Assembly (NCBI GenBank): GCA_964580055.1
Contig: CAZOJI010000019.1
Location: 1-64,000, forward strand
DNA from: JBDGYW01 sp964580055
Lineage (GTDB): Bacteria; Gemmatimonadota; Gemmatimonadetes; Gemmatimonadales; GWC2-71-9
Length of the DNA: 64,000 bases
Direction: 5' to 3'
Under the pieces are notes generated by a model, which saw only the letters and a program-made list of their open reading frames with translations, had not been told where the DNA came from and did not search any database. The position numbers and the translations under genes were made by a program. The first letter of the stretch is position 1; each line of letters opens with the position of its first letter. Below are positions 26,191 to 35,042 of this stretch, in pieces.

Positions 26191-26799
26191 TCATGGTTTG
26201 GGTTCGCCCCGGGACAACCACCTCGAGCCTTTCAAGCAGAACCTCAAGGGCCAGTCGACGGCACGACTGATGCCGATGCGGGGCCCGCTGACGACTTCCT
26301 CCGCATTCGCCTGCGGTCTTAGCAGAATCCGCACGGGTCCATGCACTAGCGAACTCCCATTCATTGTCCCATCGATCCCCATCGCTTGACAAAGCCGAGC
26401 CGGACCCGAGCACAGCGCCCGTGCATTGTCATTGCCCCTGCGACGTGCCATCACTTCCAGTCCCGACAGCGGCTCCAGCGATCTGATCAGGACCGCGGCG
26501 GGGTATCCCTCGCGCTCGGTGACCACATTGAAGCACCAGTGCATACCATATGTGAAATAGACATAGCAGATGCCTGCCGGGCCGAACATCGTCGAGTTTC
26601 TCTTGGTGCGTCGGTTGCCGAAGCTGTGAGCGGCGGCGTCGTGCGGGCCGACGTAGGCCTCAACTTCGGTAATACGACCCGCTGTGACCTCGCCGCCGAC
26701 ATCCGTCACAAGGACACACCCCAACAAAGCGCGCGCGACCTCTACCGTGTCGCGCGCGTAGAATGAGACAGAAAGCACCTGTCCGGCGGTTTCAGCCAT
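26191..26799 (-). CDS. 3-methyladenine DNA glycosylase (AAG/Mpg family)
   Basis: A 202-residue protein matching the AAG/MPG fold: ARALLGCVLV, the active-site strand GRITEVEAYVG containing the catalytic glutamate, the AAHSFGNRRTKRNSTMFGP loop that contacts DNA, YVYFTYGMHWCFNVV, and the LCSGPARLCQAMGI segment. It removes alkylated and deaminated purines in base excision repair. It starts three bases after the NYN-LOTUS gene stops, so it is probably the last gene of the acyl-CoA synthetase, NYN, glycosylase operon. Confidence 0.9.
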   Translation of the reverse strand: MAETAGQVLSVSFYARDTVEVARALLGCVLVTDVGGEVTAGRITEVEAYVGPHDAAAHSFGNRRTKRNSTMFGPAGICYVYFTYGMHWCFNVVTEREGYPAAVLIRSLEPLSGLEVMARRRGNDNARALCSGPARLCQAMGIDGTMNGSSLVHGPVRILLRPQANAEEVVSGPRIGISRAVDWPLRFCLKGSRWLSRGEPKP

Positions 26800-26802
26800 C
26801 GG

Positions 26803-29241
26803 TCATTCGCGTTCGTCCCTCCCAGTACCCATCGCACGTTGGAACGCCGCAGAAACTCTACGAAACAGGCTCATTCCGTCCTCTTGAGATTGATCTTCCG
26901 AACCGTCCTGTTTCGTATGTTCGGGGGTCACATTCGCCGCCGTCTCCGTTACCGGCGTCTTGTCTTCTTCGGGGCTCGACGTCGACTCGGAGGCGGGCAA
27001 ATCTGCATCAGATTCCCGAAGCACAGATTCGTAAGTTGGGGGTCCGGGTTCTGACTCCCGGCTTGCGGGCCCGGGTCTTGATTCGGGCTGCTGGGGCTCT
27101 TTGTCAGCCGCATCGAGTTGAGCTCCAGACTGTCCGCCATCCTGACTCGGGGGCGCTGCCTGCTCGCTTTCCACAGTCGGTCGGCTACTGCGGCTTCCCG
27201 ACCGCCTCCCAAGGCGAGGTGGAGCCGTCGAGACCTTTGGCGCAGGTGTCGTCGGAACCGCAGCTTCAGCAGCGGCAGTTGCCGCGCCCTCCTTTTCCCC
27301 CACAGGAGGTTTCGGTGCTGCGGTGCGCGAACCCTTCCTGAACCGCGGGTTGAAGACTGCCGCAGGAGCGGCAGCCTTCGGCCTCACGCGCGCGGTATCT
27401 GCTGAGGCGTCACCACTGGTATCGCGCTTCCGGGTCTCACTCGGTTCCGTTTCCGACTTCGCCTCCGTCTCCTCAGATCCTGATTCTCCCATCTCGGCCG
27501 GTGCTTCTCCGGCAACCTCATCGGTCGACTCGCCATTCGACTTCCGGGCCGTCGTGCTCTTCTTTCGCGTGGTGGTGGCCTTCTTGCGAGCCGTGGTCGC
27601 CTTCTTGCGAGCCGTGCGTTTCGGTTTCTCTTTCTCCGAAGCTTCTGCTTCCTTGTCGGCGTCCGCTGCTTCGGCTCCCGCCTTCGACGTCGCCTCTACG
27701 GCTTCTTCAGCTGTTTCCTTACCTTCCGATTCACCGGCTGATTCCCAAAGCTCGTCTTGGGCGTCCGCTCCGGTCTTCTTCGCACGCGATTTGGTTGTCT
27801 TCTTCTTGGTAGTCGTCTTCTTGCGAGCCGTCCGTTTGGGTTTCTCCGGCTCCTCACCCTCCGTCTCCGCTGCGGCCTCGGCTGAAGACGCCGCCTCTTC
27901 ATCGGCAGTATCCTTCGCCGCGGCCCGCGCCCGGGATCTCGACGATTTGCGTGTCGTTGTCTTACGGCCCGACCGTTTTGGCTTCGCCTCCGCTTCCGTC
28001 TCCCCGGATAGCTTCCCAACCGGCTGCTGCTGCTCCTCGTCCTTGGATTCCTCGGCGGTATCGGCCTTCTTGGAATCGGTTGTCGCGGGGGCACTCAGCT
28101 TCAGCTCGTAGTCGTCATCGCCACTCTTGATCAACTCGATGACATTTGCGTCGTGAGCCTGCCGCAGCATACGGATGAATCGTTTGGTCTCGAATACCGG
28201 ATCGGCTTCGTTGCCGTGGATCTCGATCATTCGCTTGCGCGCCCTGTCGGCTTCAGTAGCGTTGTCACCCACTGCACCAACTGCGGTGAGCGCTCGTTTC
28301 AACAATTCGAAGCCTTCGCTCAACGTCAGTGTTCTCTTGGGCGTATCACGGTCACCGCCGGCAGACGGGGCTCTTGGAACTCTTCTACGCTGATGCGCCG
28401 TTGCCTTCGTCTCTGTCGTCCCAGCCTTTGCCTCCACGGGCACCACGCGCTCTTCTTGGACGTTGGCATTGGGGCCCAGGCCGACTGCGTACTGCCCGTT
28501 CTCCATTCTGTTCAGTTCGAGCAGGCCTCTCTTCTCCGCCTCGACGACGAACTTGCTGAACCGATTGCAACCGACATCCTTCTCATCGAAGTCCGGGGCG
28601 ATGGACTGCATCACCTGCTTGAGTCGGTCCGAACGCATCACGTCACCGTCGCGCAACATCTTCTGGACCGCCTCCACGGCGAGTTCCCAGGGATCCCGGC
28701 GGACGACCTCCACCTCTCCCGTTCTGGCTAGCCCGGTCAGTTCGTTATAGCTGTAATACTCGTCGCAGTTCTGAACCAGCAAGTCGCTAGACGATTCGCG
28801 AATGCCGACTCCGATCACGAACTTGCCGTACTCCTTCAACTTCAACACGAGAGCAGAGAAATCGGAGTCCCCCGAGAGCAGAATGAACGTTCCGATCTCG
28901 GGCCGGGTAAAGACCAACTCCAGCGCGTCAATAGCCAGCCGGATATCGGTGGCGTTTTTCTTGTTCGCACCCACCGCCGGAGCGAAAATGAGATCGATCG
29001 ATGCTTCGGTCAGCGGAACGATGTACTGAGGATATCTGCGCCAGTCTGCGTAGGCGCGTTGTACCGAAACCTTGCCTCTGATTATGTCCGAGTTGAGCAG
29101 TTTGCGAAGTTGGGTCTGGAGATCCGATCTAATCCCCATGGTCACATTGTCGAAGTCCACCAACAACGCCGCATTTGGAGCTTGCGGAGATACCTCCACA
29201 GGGGCGGCCTGCGGCGGCCGCCCGACTGTCTTTTCAATCAC
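26803..29241 (-). CDS. NYN-domain ribonuclease-like protein with LOTUS-type domains and H1-like tail
   Basis: An 812-residue protein. Residues 22-170 form a NYN/LabA-like PIN-fold domain with the acidic residues expected of a metal-dependent RNase: Asp 29 and Asp 31 (VDFDN), Asp 99 and Asp 105, Asp 125 and Asp 127 (SGDSDF). Residues 183-255 and 308-383 look like two winged-helix OST-HTH/LOTUS modules. From about 390 onward the chain is disordered: acidic Glu/Ala segments alternate with three basic blocks such as KPKRTARKKTTTKKK, resembling histone H1 tails. Start is GTG overlapping the acyl-CoA synthetase stop. An RNA-binding nuclease is likely; its target is unknown. Confidence 0.8.
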   Translation of the reverse strand: MIEKTVGRPPQAAPVEVSPQAPNAALLVDFDNVTMGIRSDLQTQLRKLLNSDIIRGKVSVQRAYADWRRYPQYIVPLTEASIDLIFAPAVGANKKNATDIRLAIDALELVFTRPEIGTFILLSGDSDFSALVLKLKEYGKFVIGVGIRESSSDLLVQNCDEYYSYNELTGLARTGEVEVVRRDPWELAVEAVQKMLRDGDVMRSDRLKQVMQSIAPDFDEKDVGCNRFSKFVVEAEKRGLLELNRMENGQYAVGLGPNANVQEERVVPVEAKAGTTETKATAHQRRRVPRAPSAGGDRDTPKRTLTLSEGFELLKRALTAVGAVGDNATEADRARKRMIEIHGNEADPVFETKRFIRMLRQAHDANVIELIKSGDDDYELKLSAPATTDSKKADTAEESKDEEQQQPVGKLSGETEAEAKPKRSGRKTTTRKSSRSRARAAAKDTADEEAASSAEAAAETEGEEPEKPKRTARKKTTTKKKTTKSRAKKTGADAQDELWESAGESEGKETAEEAVEATSKAGAEAADADKEAEASEKEKPKRTARKKATTARKKATTTRKKSTTARKSNGESTDEVAGEAPAEMGESGSEETEAKSETEPSETRKRDTSGDASADTARVRPKAAAPAAVFNPRFRKGSRTAAPKPPVGEKEGAATAAAEAAVPTTPAPKVSTAPPRLGRRSGSRSSRPTVESEQAAPPSQDGGQSGAQLDAADKEPQQPESRPGPASRESEPGPPTYESVLRESDADLPASESTSSPEEDKTPVTETAANVTPEHTKQDGSEDQSQEDGMSLFRRVSAAFQRAMGTGRDERE

Positions 29242-30809
29242 GTTGTACTCAATTCCAGGCCGACGACCCGCGTCAGCTCCTTGCGTATCACCTTCCCACT
29301 GTCCGTCAATGGGAACGCGTCGAAGAAGCGGACCAGATCCGGCACTTTGTAGTCTGCCACGAAGTCGCGGCAGAAGTCCCTGAGTTCGTCACCGGTGATT
29401 ATCGCACCTTCCACCGGTATGATGCAGGCGCAGGTCAACTCGCCGAGGATCTCATTCGGGACACCGACCACTCGCGCCTGCTCTACGGCAGGGTGCGTTT
29501 GGAGAATGTCCTCCAGCTCCCTCGGAACGACCTTGTACCCGCCCCTGATAATGATGTCACTGAGCCGGCCTACGATCGTCACATAGCCGAGCTCGTCAAC
29601 CACTGCCACATCCCCGGTCCGGAAGAACCCGTCGCTTGTGAAAGATCTCTCGGTTTCCAGCGGCATGCGGTGATAGCCGGTCATCAGATTGGGCCCTCTG
29701 ACCGCCAATTCACCAGCCGCCTCCAGCCCGTGCACGTCACCCGTCTTCACATCCACTACGCGCACCTCCACCAAGTCGAGTGTACGACCTACCGTGCGCT
29801 CGCGCTGCTCCGGCGGATCGTCGTCGCGCGTGATGGCCACTGTCGGGCCGGTTTCAGTCAGTCCATACGCAATCTGGACGTCATTCCATTTTCTGATCCT
29901 GCGCACCAGGTCTACAGACACGGGACTTCCTGCAACTATGCCGGTACGCACAGTGGAGAGATCCCTACCGGCGAATGACGGATCGCGCATGAGTAGCTCG
30001 AACATCGTGGGAACTCCATGGCACACGGTGATCTCCTCTTGCTCGATCAGGTCCAGCGCCGCCGCCGGCTCGAACTCCTCCTGCAACACGAGCGTTGCAC
30101 CCGTGAGGAGTGACATCAAGGCGGCATGAGTTCCGAAGATGGTGAACATGGGTACCGACACCAGGACCCGGTCCTTGCCCGTCAAGGAAAGCGGCGGTGC
30201 CGATTCCAACGCGGTATGAACGAGGCTCGAGTGGCTCAGAACCACGCCTTTTGGCTTCCCTACCGTCCCGGACGTGTACAGCAAGGCTAGAGTCGTTGTG
30301 TCGGGGTTGCAGAGATTCGCGTCCAACGAGCGAACGCGACCCGTGGCGATAAGGCTACCGTATTGACATACCCTCTCGTCATACCAGTACTCCTCTTCGC
30401 CCACCAACACCAGGCACTGAAGATCGGGCAAATCCGACATCAACTCGTCGAGCAAATCGACGTAATCCTGATCCTCCTGGTGCTCAGCCGTAACGACTAC
30501 CGTCACCTCAGCATGGCGGAGCTGGTATTTGGATTCCCTCGGTCCGAGGCCGGGGTTGAGCGGGACCAGAACGGCACCGAGCTTTGCCGTAGCCAACAGG
30601 GTCACAATCCACTCGGCGCTGTTGGACAGATCCACGGCGACTCTATCGCCCGTCGATACTCCCAGGCCGCGCAGGGCGGCAGCGAACGCCGTGGAATCGG
30701 CGTCCACTTTCTGATATGATAGTCGATGCGTTCCGTCGACCAGGCACTCGCGCTCCGGATGCTGCGCTGCCTGCTCGGCGAAGAGGTCCGCCAGCCGGTA
30801 GGTGCTCAA
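29238..30809 (-). CDS. AMP-binding acyl-CoA synthetase
   Basis: A 523-residue ANL-family adenylating enzyme, activating a carboxylate with ATP and then CoA. The P-loop-like motif LLYTSGTVGKPKGVVLSH is near residue 180, YGLTETGP near 315, FFRTGDVA near 395, GRLSDIIIRGG near 413 and the catalytic Lys in DSGKVIRK near 510. The start is TTG at 30809 with a purine-rich ribosome site six to eight bases upstream. The acid substrate (probably a fatty or aromatic acid) is not determined. It is the first gene of an operon with the NYN and glycosylase genes, an odd grouping. Confidence 0.88.
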   Translation of the reverse strand: MSTYRLADLFAEQAAQHPERECLVDGTHRLSYQKVDADSTAFAAALRGLGVSTGDRVAVDLSNSAEWIVTLLATAKLGAVLVPLNPGLGPRESKYQLRHAEVTVVVTAEHQEDQDYVDLLDELMSDLPDLQCLVLVGEEEYWYDERVCQYGSLIATGRVRSLDANLCNPDTTTLALLYTSGTVGKPKGVVLSHSSLVHTALESAPPLSLTGKDRVLVSVPMFTIFGTHAALMSLLTGATLVLQEEFEPAAALDLIEQEEITVCHGVPTMFELLMRDPSFAGRDLSTVRTGIVAGSPVSVDLVRRIRKWNDVQIAYGLTETGPTVAITRDDDPPEQRERTVGRTLDLVEVRVVDVKTGDVHGLEAAGELAVRGPNLMTGYHRMPLETERSFTSDGFFRTGDVAVVDELGYVTIVGRLSDIIIRGGYKVVPRELEDILQTHPAVEQARVVGVPNEILGELTCACIIPVEGAIITGDELRDFCRDFVADYKVPDLVRFFDAFPLTDSGKVIRKELTRVVGLELSTT

Positions 30810-30898
30810 ATACGTCCCCTCTCCAACACTTCCAGACTGCTTAAGCTACCGCGCTTTTCACCGCCCTTCAACCCAAACGAGCCCAAACCGATATCGCG

Positions 30899-31450
30899 TC
30901 AGTGCTTTTTTAGCTGGCGCAGAGTATCCGCGCCGTAAAACATTCTGATGTATTTGGCCTGAACGGGCGTCAACTTGCGCACCGCCCAGGACAAATGGAC
31001 GTAATGAGGTTCAATCGGACGGTTGATGGGGAACATTCCGCACTGCTCCGGCAGGCGGTTACCCTTGCGAGTGTTGCAGGTCGAGCATGCCGTCACGACG
31101 TTCGTCCAAGCATTGGTCCCGCCGCGAGATAGGGGAATCAGGTGATCGCGCGTCAGACACTCGCGGAACCTGAATTGATCCGCGCTGCGGCCGCAATACT
31201 GGCACTTGTAGTCGTCGCGCGCGAACAGGAAAGTATTTGTGACCTGCCGGCGGAACTTGCGTGGTACGTGCACGTACCTGATCAGGCGAATAACGGCCGG
31301 CTTCGGGACTGTGAGGGAAGCGCTACGTATCACCCGTACGCCGTCGCGTTCCACGACTTCGGCTTTCCCGTCCAACACCAAGCAAAGGGCTCGTCGGACG
31401 GGAACCAGCGTGAGCGGCTCAAAGGATGCGTTCAGCGCTAGACAGTGCAC
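30899..31450 (-). CDS. HNH endonuclease
   Basis: A 183-residue protein with an HNH/McrA-like fold: structural zinc pairs CQYCG and CSTCN, and the catalytic segment RDHLIPLSRGG followed by WTNVVTACSTCNTRKGNR. The start at GTG 31450 (VHCLALNASFEPL) has GGAG seven bases upstream and matches the usual N-terminus of this widespread family; the open frame continues upstream to 31564 without family support. The family is a common chromosomal nuclease of unknown role, sometimes linked to repair; no modification gene accompanies it here. Confidence 0.85.
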   Translation of the reverse strand: MHCLALNASFEPLTLVPVRRALCLVLDGKAEVVERDGVRVIRSASLTVPKPAVIRLIRYVHVPRKFRRQVTNTFLFARDDYKCQYCGRSADQFRFRECLTRDHLIPLSRGGTNAWTNVVTACSTCNTRKGNRLPEQCGMFPINRPIEPHYVHLSWAVRKLTPVQAKYIRMFYGADTLRQLKKH

Positions 31451-31652
31451 CGCGGATCTCCGTCTGTTTCGCTGTCCAGTAGACGAAACGCCGCGAGCCT
31501 CCCAACTCGCGGCCAAACAAAAGCTATGCTGCCCCATAACGTGTTGCAATAGGGGCGGTTGCACTCATACCGCAGGTTGGTGTAACAACCTTGTAATGGA
31601 GGGGCCACGGCGAGCCGTGGTCATGTGAGAAGAACGAGGCATAGTAGGTTGA

Positions 31653-31678
31653 CCGCCCTCGGTGAAACCCGAGGGCGG
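31653..31678 (-). terminator. terminator-like hairpin after the pilin operon
   Basis: A perfect 10-base stem (CCGCCCTCGG at 31653-31662, complement at 31669-31678) with a 6-base loop lies 35 bases beyond the end of the pilX-like gene. No U-run follows on the minus strand, so it may act as an RNA-stabilising end or need Rho. Two smaller hairpins, at 31574-31591 and 31603-31622, lie further on, upstream of the HNH gene. Confidence 0.5.
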
Positions 31679-31712
31679 CCGGCGCCCTACGAATCAAGTC
31701 TGTTAAATCACC

Positions 31713-33470
31713 TCACTGCGGAGTGAGCAGCTGGTAGTACTCGTTCACGTTGAATCCCGTCGGGTCCACTTCGAATATGCGGCCTCGGTCGAAATGACCG
31801 GTGGTCGGAAAATACGGAGGCGGGTTGTCCAGTACGCACTGATCGTATGAATATCTCTTGATGTAACCCTCCCCGGAGGTGAGCCCTACAGCTCCACGCT
31901 GTCTCTGGATTATGCCCCCGGTCAAATAGATGCAGCCGCGCCCGTTTGTCGTGCCCTCGCACGGTTGTGCGCTGGTCGAGCCGCTGGTGTAGTTCTCGAC
32001 TGTGAAGTTGTCCAGCGCGAGGACAACGCCGTGGATGAACTCTCCGGTCGTTTCATCGTAGGTGCGATAGGCCTGGCTGGGCCACGGCCTGACGGGCGCA
32101 TTGAGCGCGTTGTCGGCGATCACGACATCGCCGCCGCTGAAGACCCCAACCATGTCCGCGCAAGTACCCGCCCCGGGATCGGTAGCGTACACCAAGTCAT
32201 CGCCGATGATGATGTCGTCGGTTGCGGCAATTGTGACCTGTCCACGCACAGTGCCGCTCACCACGACCTTGCCCTGAACGAAGATGACGCCCTTGAATGA
32301 GGGGTTCAACGCTCGAGTGATCGGGAACAGGTAGCCGGCATCTCCTACAGACGCCCGAGCGTTGGACACCAGCGGGCTCACGGTTCCCGGCCACGGTAGC
32401 CAGCGCCCTCCTTTCGAATCGTTGGGCGTGAAACCAGCCGACCATAGTGAATCGGAGCCACCCAGCAGACAGCGCCGGCTTGCGCTGGTCACGCCCTGGT
32501 ACCAATTGTGGCCGCCGGCCGGGTGATCGGCCGCAGCCACGAAGGTGGTGCCGTGGTAGTCACCACAGGTTTCCGAGTTTTCCAAACCGCGAGTGCCGTA
32601 GTCGCTCGGCACGTCGCCGCTAACCCAGTTGGGGTTCGACAGGTGCTGATAGACGCGGAAGAACCCCTCGTTGGCGTCCGTGGAGTCGCCATCACCATTC
32701 AGGTCGATCGCCATGAACTCGATTCTTGTCGTTCCCTCCCCGTGACCACCGCTGGTGTTCCCGGTGAACGAGGTATTACCGGCCTGCCCCTGGACCTCCA
32801 GCTTCAACAGATCGGCCGTCTCGGGCATGGGGATGTTTGCTCCATATTCTTCATATCCCTGCATAAACGTCCCGTTGTCGGGGTAGCGTATGTAACTGGC
32901 CGTCTCCACGGAGCTGTGGAAGGTCGCACCGGTGTAGTGGATCTGCATTCGATCGTTGGTGTGAACAGGCCCCCAGATCTGGTCATTGCCACCAAACCAT
33001 ATGTTGCCCTCGATGGTGGTGAAGTAAGCGTACTTGGCGAAGCTCTCCTGTACTATCTCTCCCCGCCGCACCAGCTTGTTTCCGTACTCGTCTTCAACGA
33101 CGGACACTATGCTCCCGAACACTCCGTATTGGCCCGACGTGATCCCAGTGGGACCCACATATGTATAGCGCCTCACATTGGGGATGGTTGCGCCGCTCAC
33201 ATCAGTCACCGGAACGCCGTTCTCGATCGTGTTGTACAACGTGTCGGGGTAGAGGTCCTTGTTGCCGTTGATTCTGGAACGCACCTCTTCTATCCCCGCT
33301 TCAGCGGCCGCCTCGAGAGTGCTCAGTCTCTCGTTGTACCTGCTGATGCTCCTGGCGCCGCTGCTCATGAGCGCGGCTCCCACCGAAATCGCGGCCACAG
33401 TCAGTGTCACCAGTATCGCCGCGATGAGGGCTATGCCTCTCTCGTCAGTCATTCTGTCACGGAATGTCAT
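31713..33470 (-). CDS. PilX-like pilus assembly protein
   Basis: A 585-residue protein with a PilX-type N-terminus: a short cytoplasmic lead, the helix RGIALIAAILVTLTVAAIS, then a long extracytoplasmic beta-rich domain. The helix lacks the classical Phe-Thr-Leu-Ile-Glu prepilin signature, as is common for PilX. The large C-terminal part (about 140-585) contains Gly/Asn/Thr-rich strands reminiscent of a beta-helix or adhesin. It is the last gene of the minor-pilin operon and starts 16 bases after the PilW-like gene. It may form part of the pilus tip. Confidence 0.75.
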   Translation of the reverse strand: MTFRDRMTDERGIALIAAILVTLTVAAISVGAALMSSGARSISRYNERLSTLEAAAEAGIEEVRSRINGNKDLYPDTLYNTIENGVPVTDVSGATIPNVRRYTYVGPTGITSGQYGVFGSIVSVVEDEYGNKLVRRGEIVQESFAKYAYFTTIEGNIWFGGNDQIWGPVHTNDRMQIHYTGATFHSSVETASYIRYPDNGTFMQGYEEYGANIPMPETADLLKLEVQGQAGNTSFTGNTSGGHGEGTTRIEFMAIDLNGDGDSTDANEGFFRVYQHLSNPNWVSGDVPSDYGTRGLENSETCGDYHGTTFVAAADHPAGGHNWYQGVTSASRRCLLGGSDSLWSAGFTPNDSKGGRWLPWPGTVSPLVSNARASVGDAGYLFPITRALNPSFKGVIFVQGKVVVSGTVRGQVTIAATDDIIIGDDLVYATDPGAGTCADMVGVFSGGDVVIADNALNAPVRPWPSQAYRTYDETTGEFIHGVVLALDNFTVENYTSGSTSAQPCEGTTNGRGCIYLTGGIIQRQRGAVGLTSGEGYIKRYSYDQCVLDNPPPYFPTTGHFDRGRIFEVDPTGFNVNEYYQLLTPQ

Positions 33471-33486
33471 GATTCCTCCTTAACAC

Positions 33487-34665
33487 CTACGGAACAACCA
33501 CCAGCGCAGACACCGCCCGGCCCGAGTTCGACGGCGTGCAGTCCTGTACCGCAAGCGCGTAGTAGTACTGGTCTCCCGATGCGACCGCCAAATCCTGGTA
33601 TGCATAGTTTGCCTGCCCTGATGGAATGCTCAGATAGGGATCACCCCAATCGGGATTGCCTGCGGCCCGTCTCCAGATTACGTAACGAGTGACGTCCGAT
33701 TCGCCACCCGCCTCATCGATTGCTTGGCCCCAACTGAGGTTTACGGCCGGCTCTCCCGTCCCCAGTGTCAGGCCAGCTGCATTCATCGCGACTCCCAGGA
33801 TTGGCTCATCACCACAGGTCCGTCTCACGGCCAAACCCGCGTTCGGCAACCTGATCAGCCTGCTTATTGATCGCAGTCGCTCTGCATTGCCGCTCAACCC
33901 ATTGGTGGTAGTGAAGTTCACCTGCACGGCCCTCACACTGTCGATGAGCGCAAAGGCACCGGTATCGGCGGCGGATCCATGAACCGGCACAGAGTGAACC
34001 AGCGGGATGTTACCTGCCGGCACCTTTTGAATGAAAGGAGCCGCACTGAGAGGCCGCTTCTCCCAGAAGTACTCGAAGAATGGCTGACTTCCAGTTCTCA
34101 ACAGGTTGCGCGCCACCAGTTCGGGCGGATCGGAGTTGACCTGCCGGTAGAGCGCGTAGTCGTCGTTCCTGGAGGTGGACGAATCCGGGTCAAAGAAGAA
34201 GATGATCGTTTCGGCAGGCGAGTTTCCAGTGCCTCCAACTGCCTGATAGGCCGCCCCCGGGTAACTGAAAGTAGTGTGAGGGATAGTTATCGAGCGGGTG
34301 GGATCCAGAGCCGTCACCGAACCCGTCGGCGCGTCAGGGTCGTAGTAAACCGCCCAGGCATCGTTCTGCACGTTGGTGGTGTAGTCGGCATTGAATGCCA
34401 CCACATCGGACCCGGCGTAAATCAAGAACGGTTGCTCGTCCGGCGTGTTCGAACCGGTCGTACGCAGGTCCAGCGACAAGACATTCGCCGCGAATTGCAG
34501 GTTCTGGAGCATGTCCATTCGATTTGTGCCCAAGCGATAGCTTTCGGACTGTCTGCGGAGAAAGCTGAGTCCCGCGGCCATGACGATGCTGAACACCATC
34601 AGCGAGATCATCATCTCGATCAACGTCATTCCCTTAGATTTCTTTGCAGAGCGTGTAAACATCAT
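33487..34665 (-). CDS. PilW-like minor pilin with C-terminal fibronectin type III-like domain
   Basis: A 392-residue type IV prepilin-like protein. The cleavage site is KSKG followed by MTLIEMM, with the conserved Glu at +5, then a hydrophobic helix. The globular part is beta-rich. The C-terminal 100 residues (AVNLSWGQAIDEAG, VTRYVIWRR, YQDLAVASGDQYYYALAVQD) have the strand pattern and Trp/Tyr positions of a fibronectin type III domain, unusual on a minor pilin. It overlaps the PilV-like gene by four bases. Confidence 0.82.
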   Translation of the reverse strand: MMFTRSAKKSKGMTLIEMMISLMVFSIVMAAGLSFLRRQSESYRLGTNRMDMLQNLQFAANVLSLDLRTTGSNTPDEQPFLIYAGSDVVAFNADYTTNVQNDAWAVYYDPDAPTGSVTALDPTRSITIPHTTFSYPGAAYQAVGGTGNSPAETIIFFFDPDSSTSRNDDYALYRQVNSDPPELVARNLLRTGSQPFFEYFWEKRPLSAAPFIQKVPAGNIPLVHSVPVHGSAADTGAFALIDSVRAVQVNFTTTNGLSGNAERLRSISRLIRLPNAGLAVRRTCGDEPILGVAMNAAGLTLGTGEPAVNLSWGQAIDEAGGESDVTRYVIWRRAAGNPDWGDPYLSIPSGQANYAYQDLAVASGDQYYYALAVQDCTPSNSGRAVSALVVVP

Positions 34666-35042
34666 GGTGCCGCCATGGTTATGGTGCGGGCCACCGGGTC
34701 GGTCAATCCGGGCCCCGTGACCGTGACCGTTACTTTCTTGTAGTCGACCGCCTGACCGGTACCGCCGAACTGCACGATGGTAGTAGTTCGCACATAGCCG
34801 GGCAGCGTAGGGAAATCGCTTTCCGTGCCCGCGTAGGTCGAATCCAAGCCGGCGTAGTTGGGGTCCATCTGGACTCGCTCAATGCGGCTGTCGACCAGTT
34901 GCAGTGCCGACGAGTTGCGGTCGGCAACCGACACCACGTGGATCAACGAAGCGGTGGCGCCAACCATTGCCAAGAGCACCGTGCTCATTATGAGCATGGC
35001 GATGATCACCTCAACCAATGTGAAGCCGTTCTCCTTGCGCAT
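34662..35042 (-). CDS. PilV-like minor pilin
   Basis: A 126-residue prepilin: lead peptide MRKENG followed by FTLVEVIIAMLIMSTVLLAM, the canonical type IV pilin helix with Glu +5. The short globular domain ends in strands. It overlaps the GspH-like gene by one base and the PilW-like gene by four. Together these genes would encode the minor-pilin complex that primes pilus or pseudopilus assembly. Confidence 0.82.
   Translation of the reverse strand: MRKENGFTLVEVIIAMLIMSTVLLAMVGATASLIHVVSVADRNSSALQLVDSRIERVQMDPNYAGLDSTYAGTESDFPTLPGYVRTTTIVQFGGTGQAVDYKKVTVTVTGPGLTDPVARTITMAAP

Noticed and set aside
27323..28111. Ser/Val/Phe-rich open frame antisense to the NYN-LOTUS gene
   Set aside because: It mirrors the low-complexity Lys/Glu/Ala tail on the other strand and has no ribosome site or family signal.
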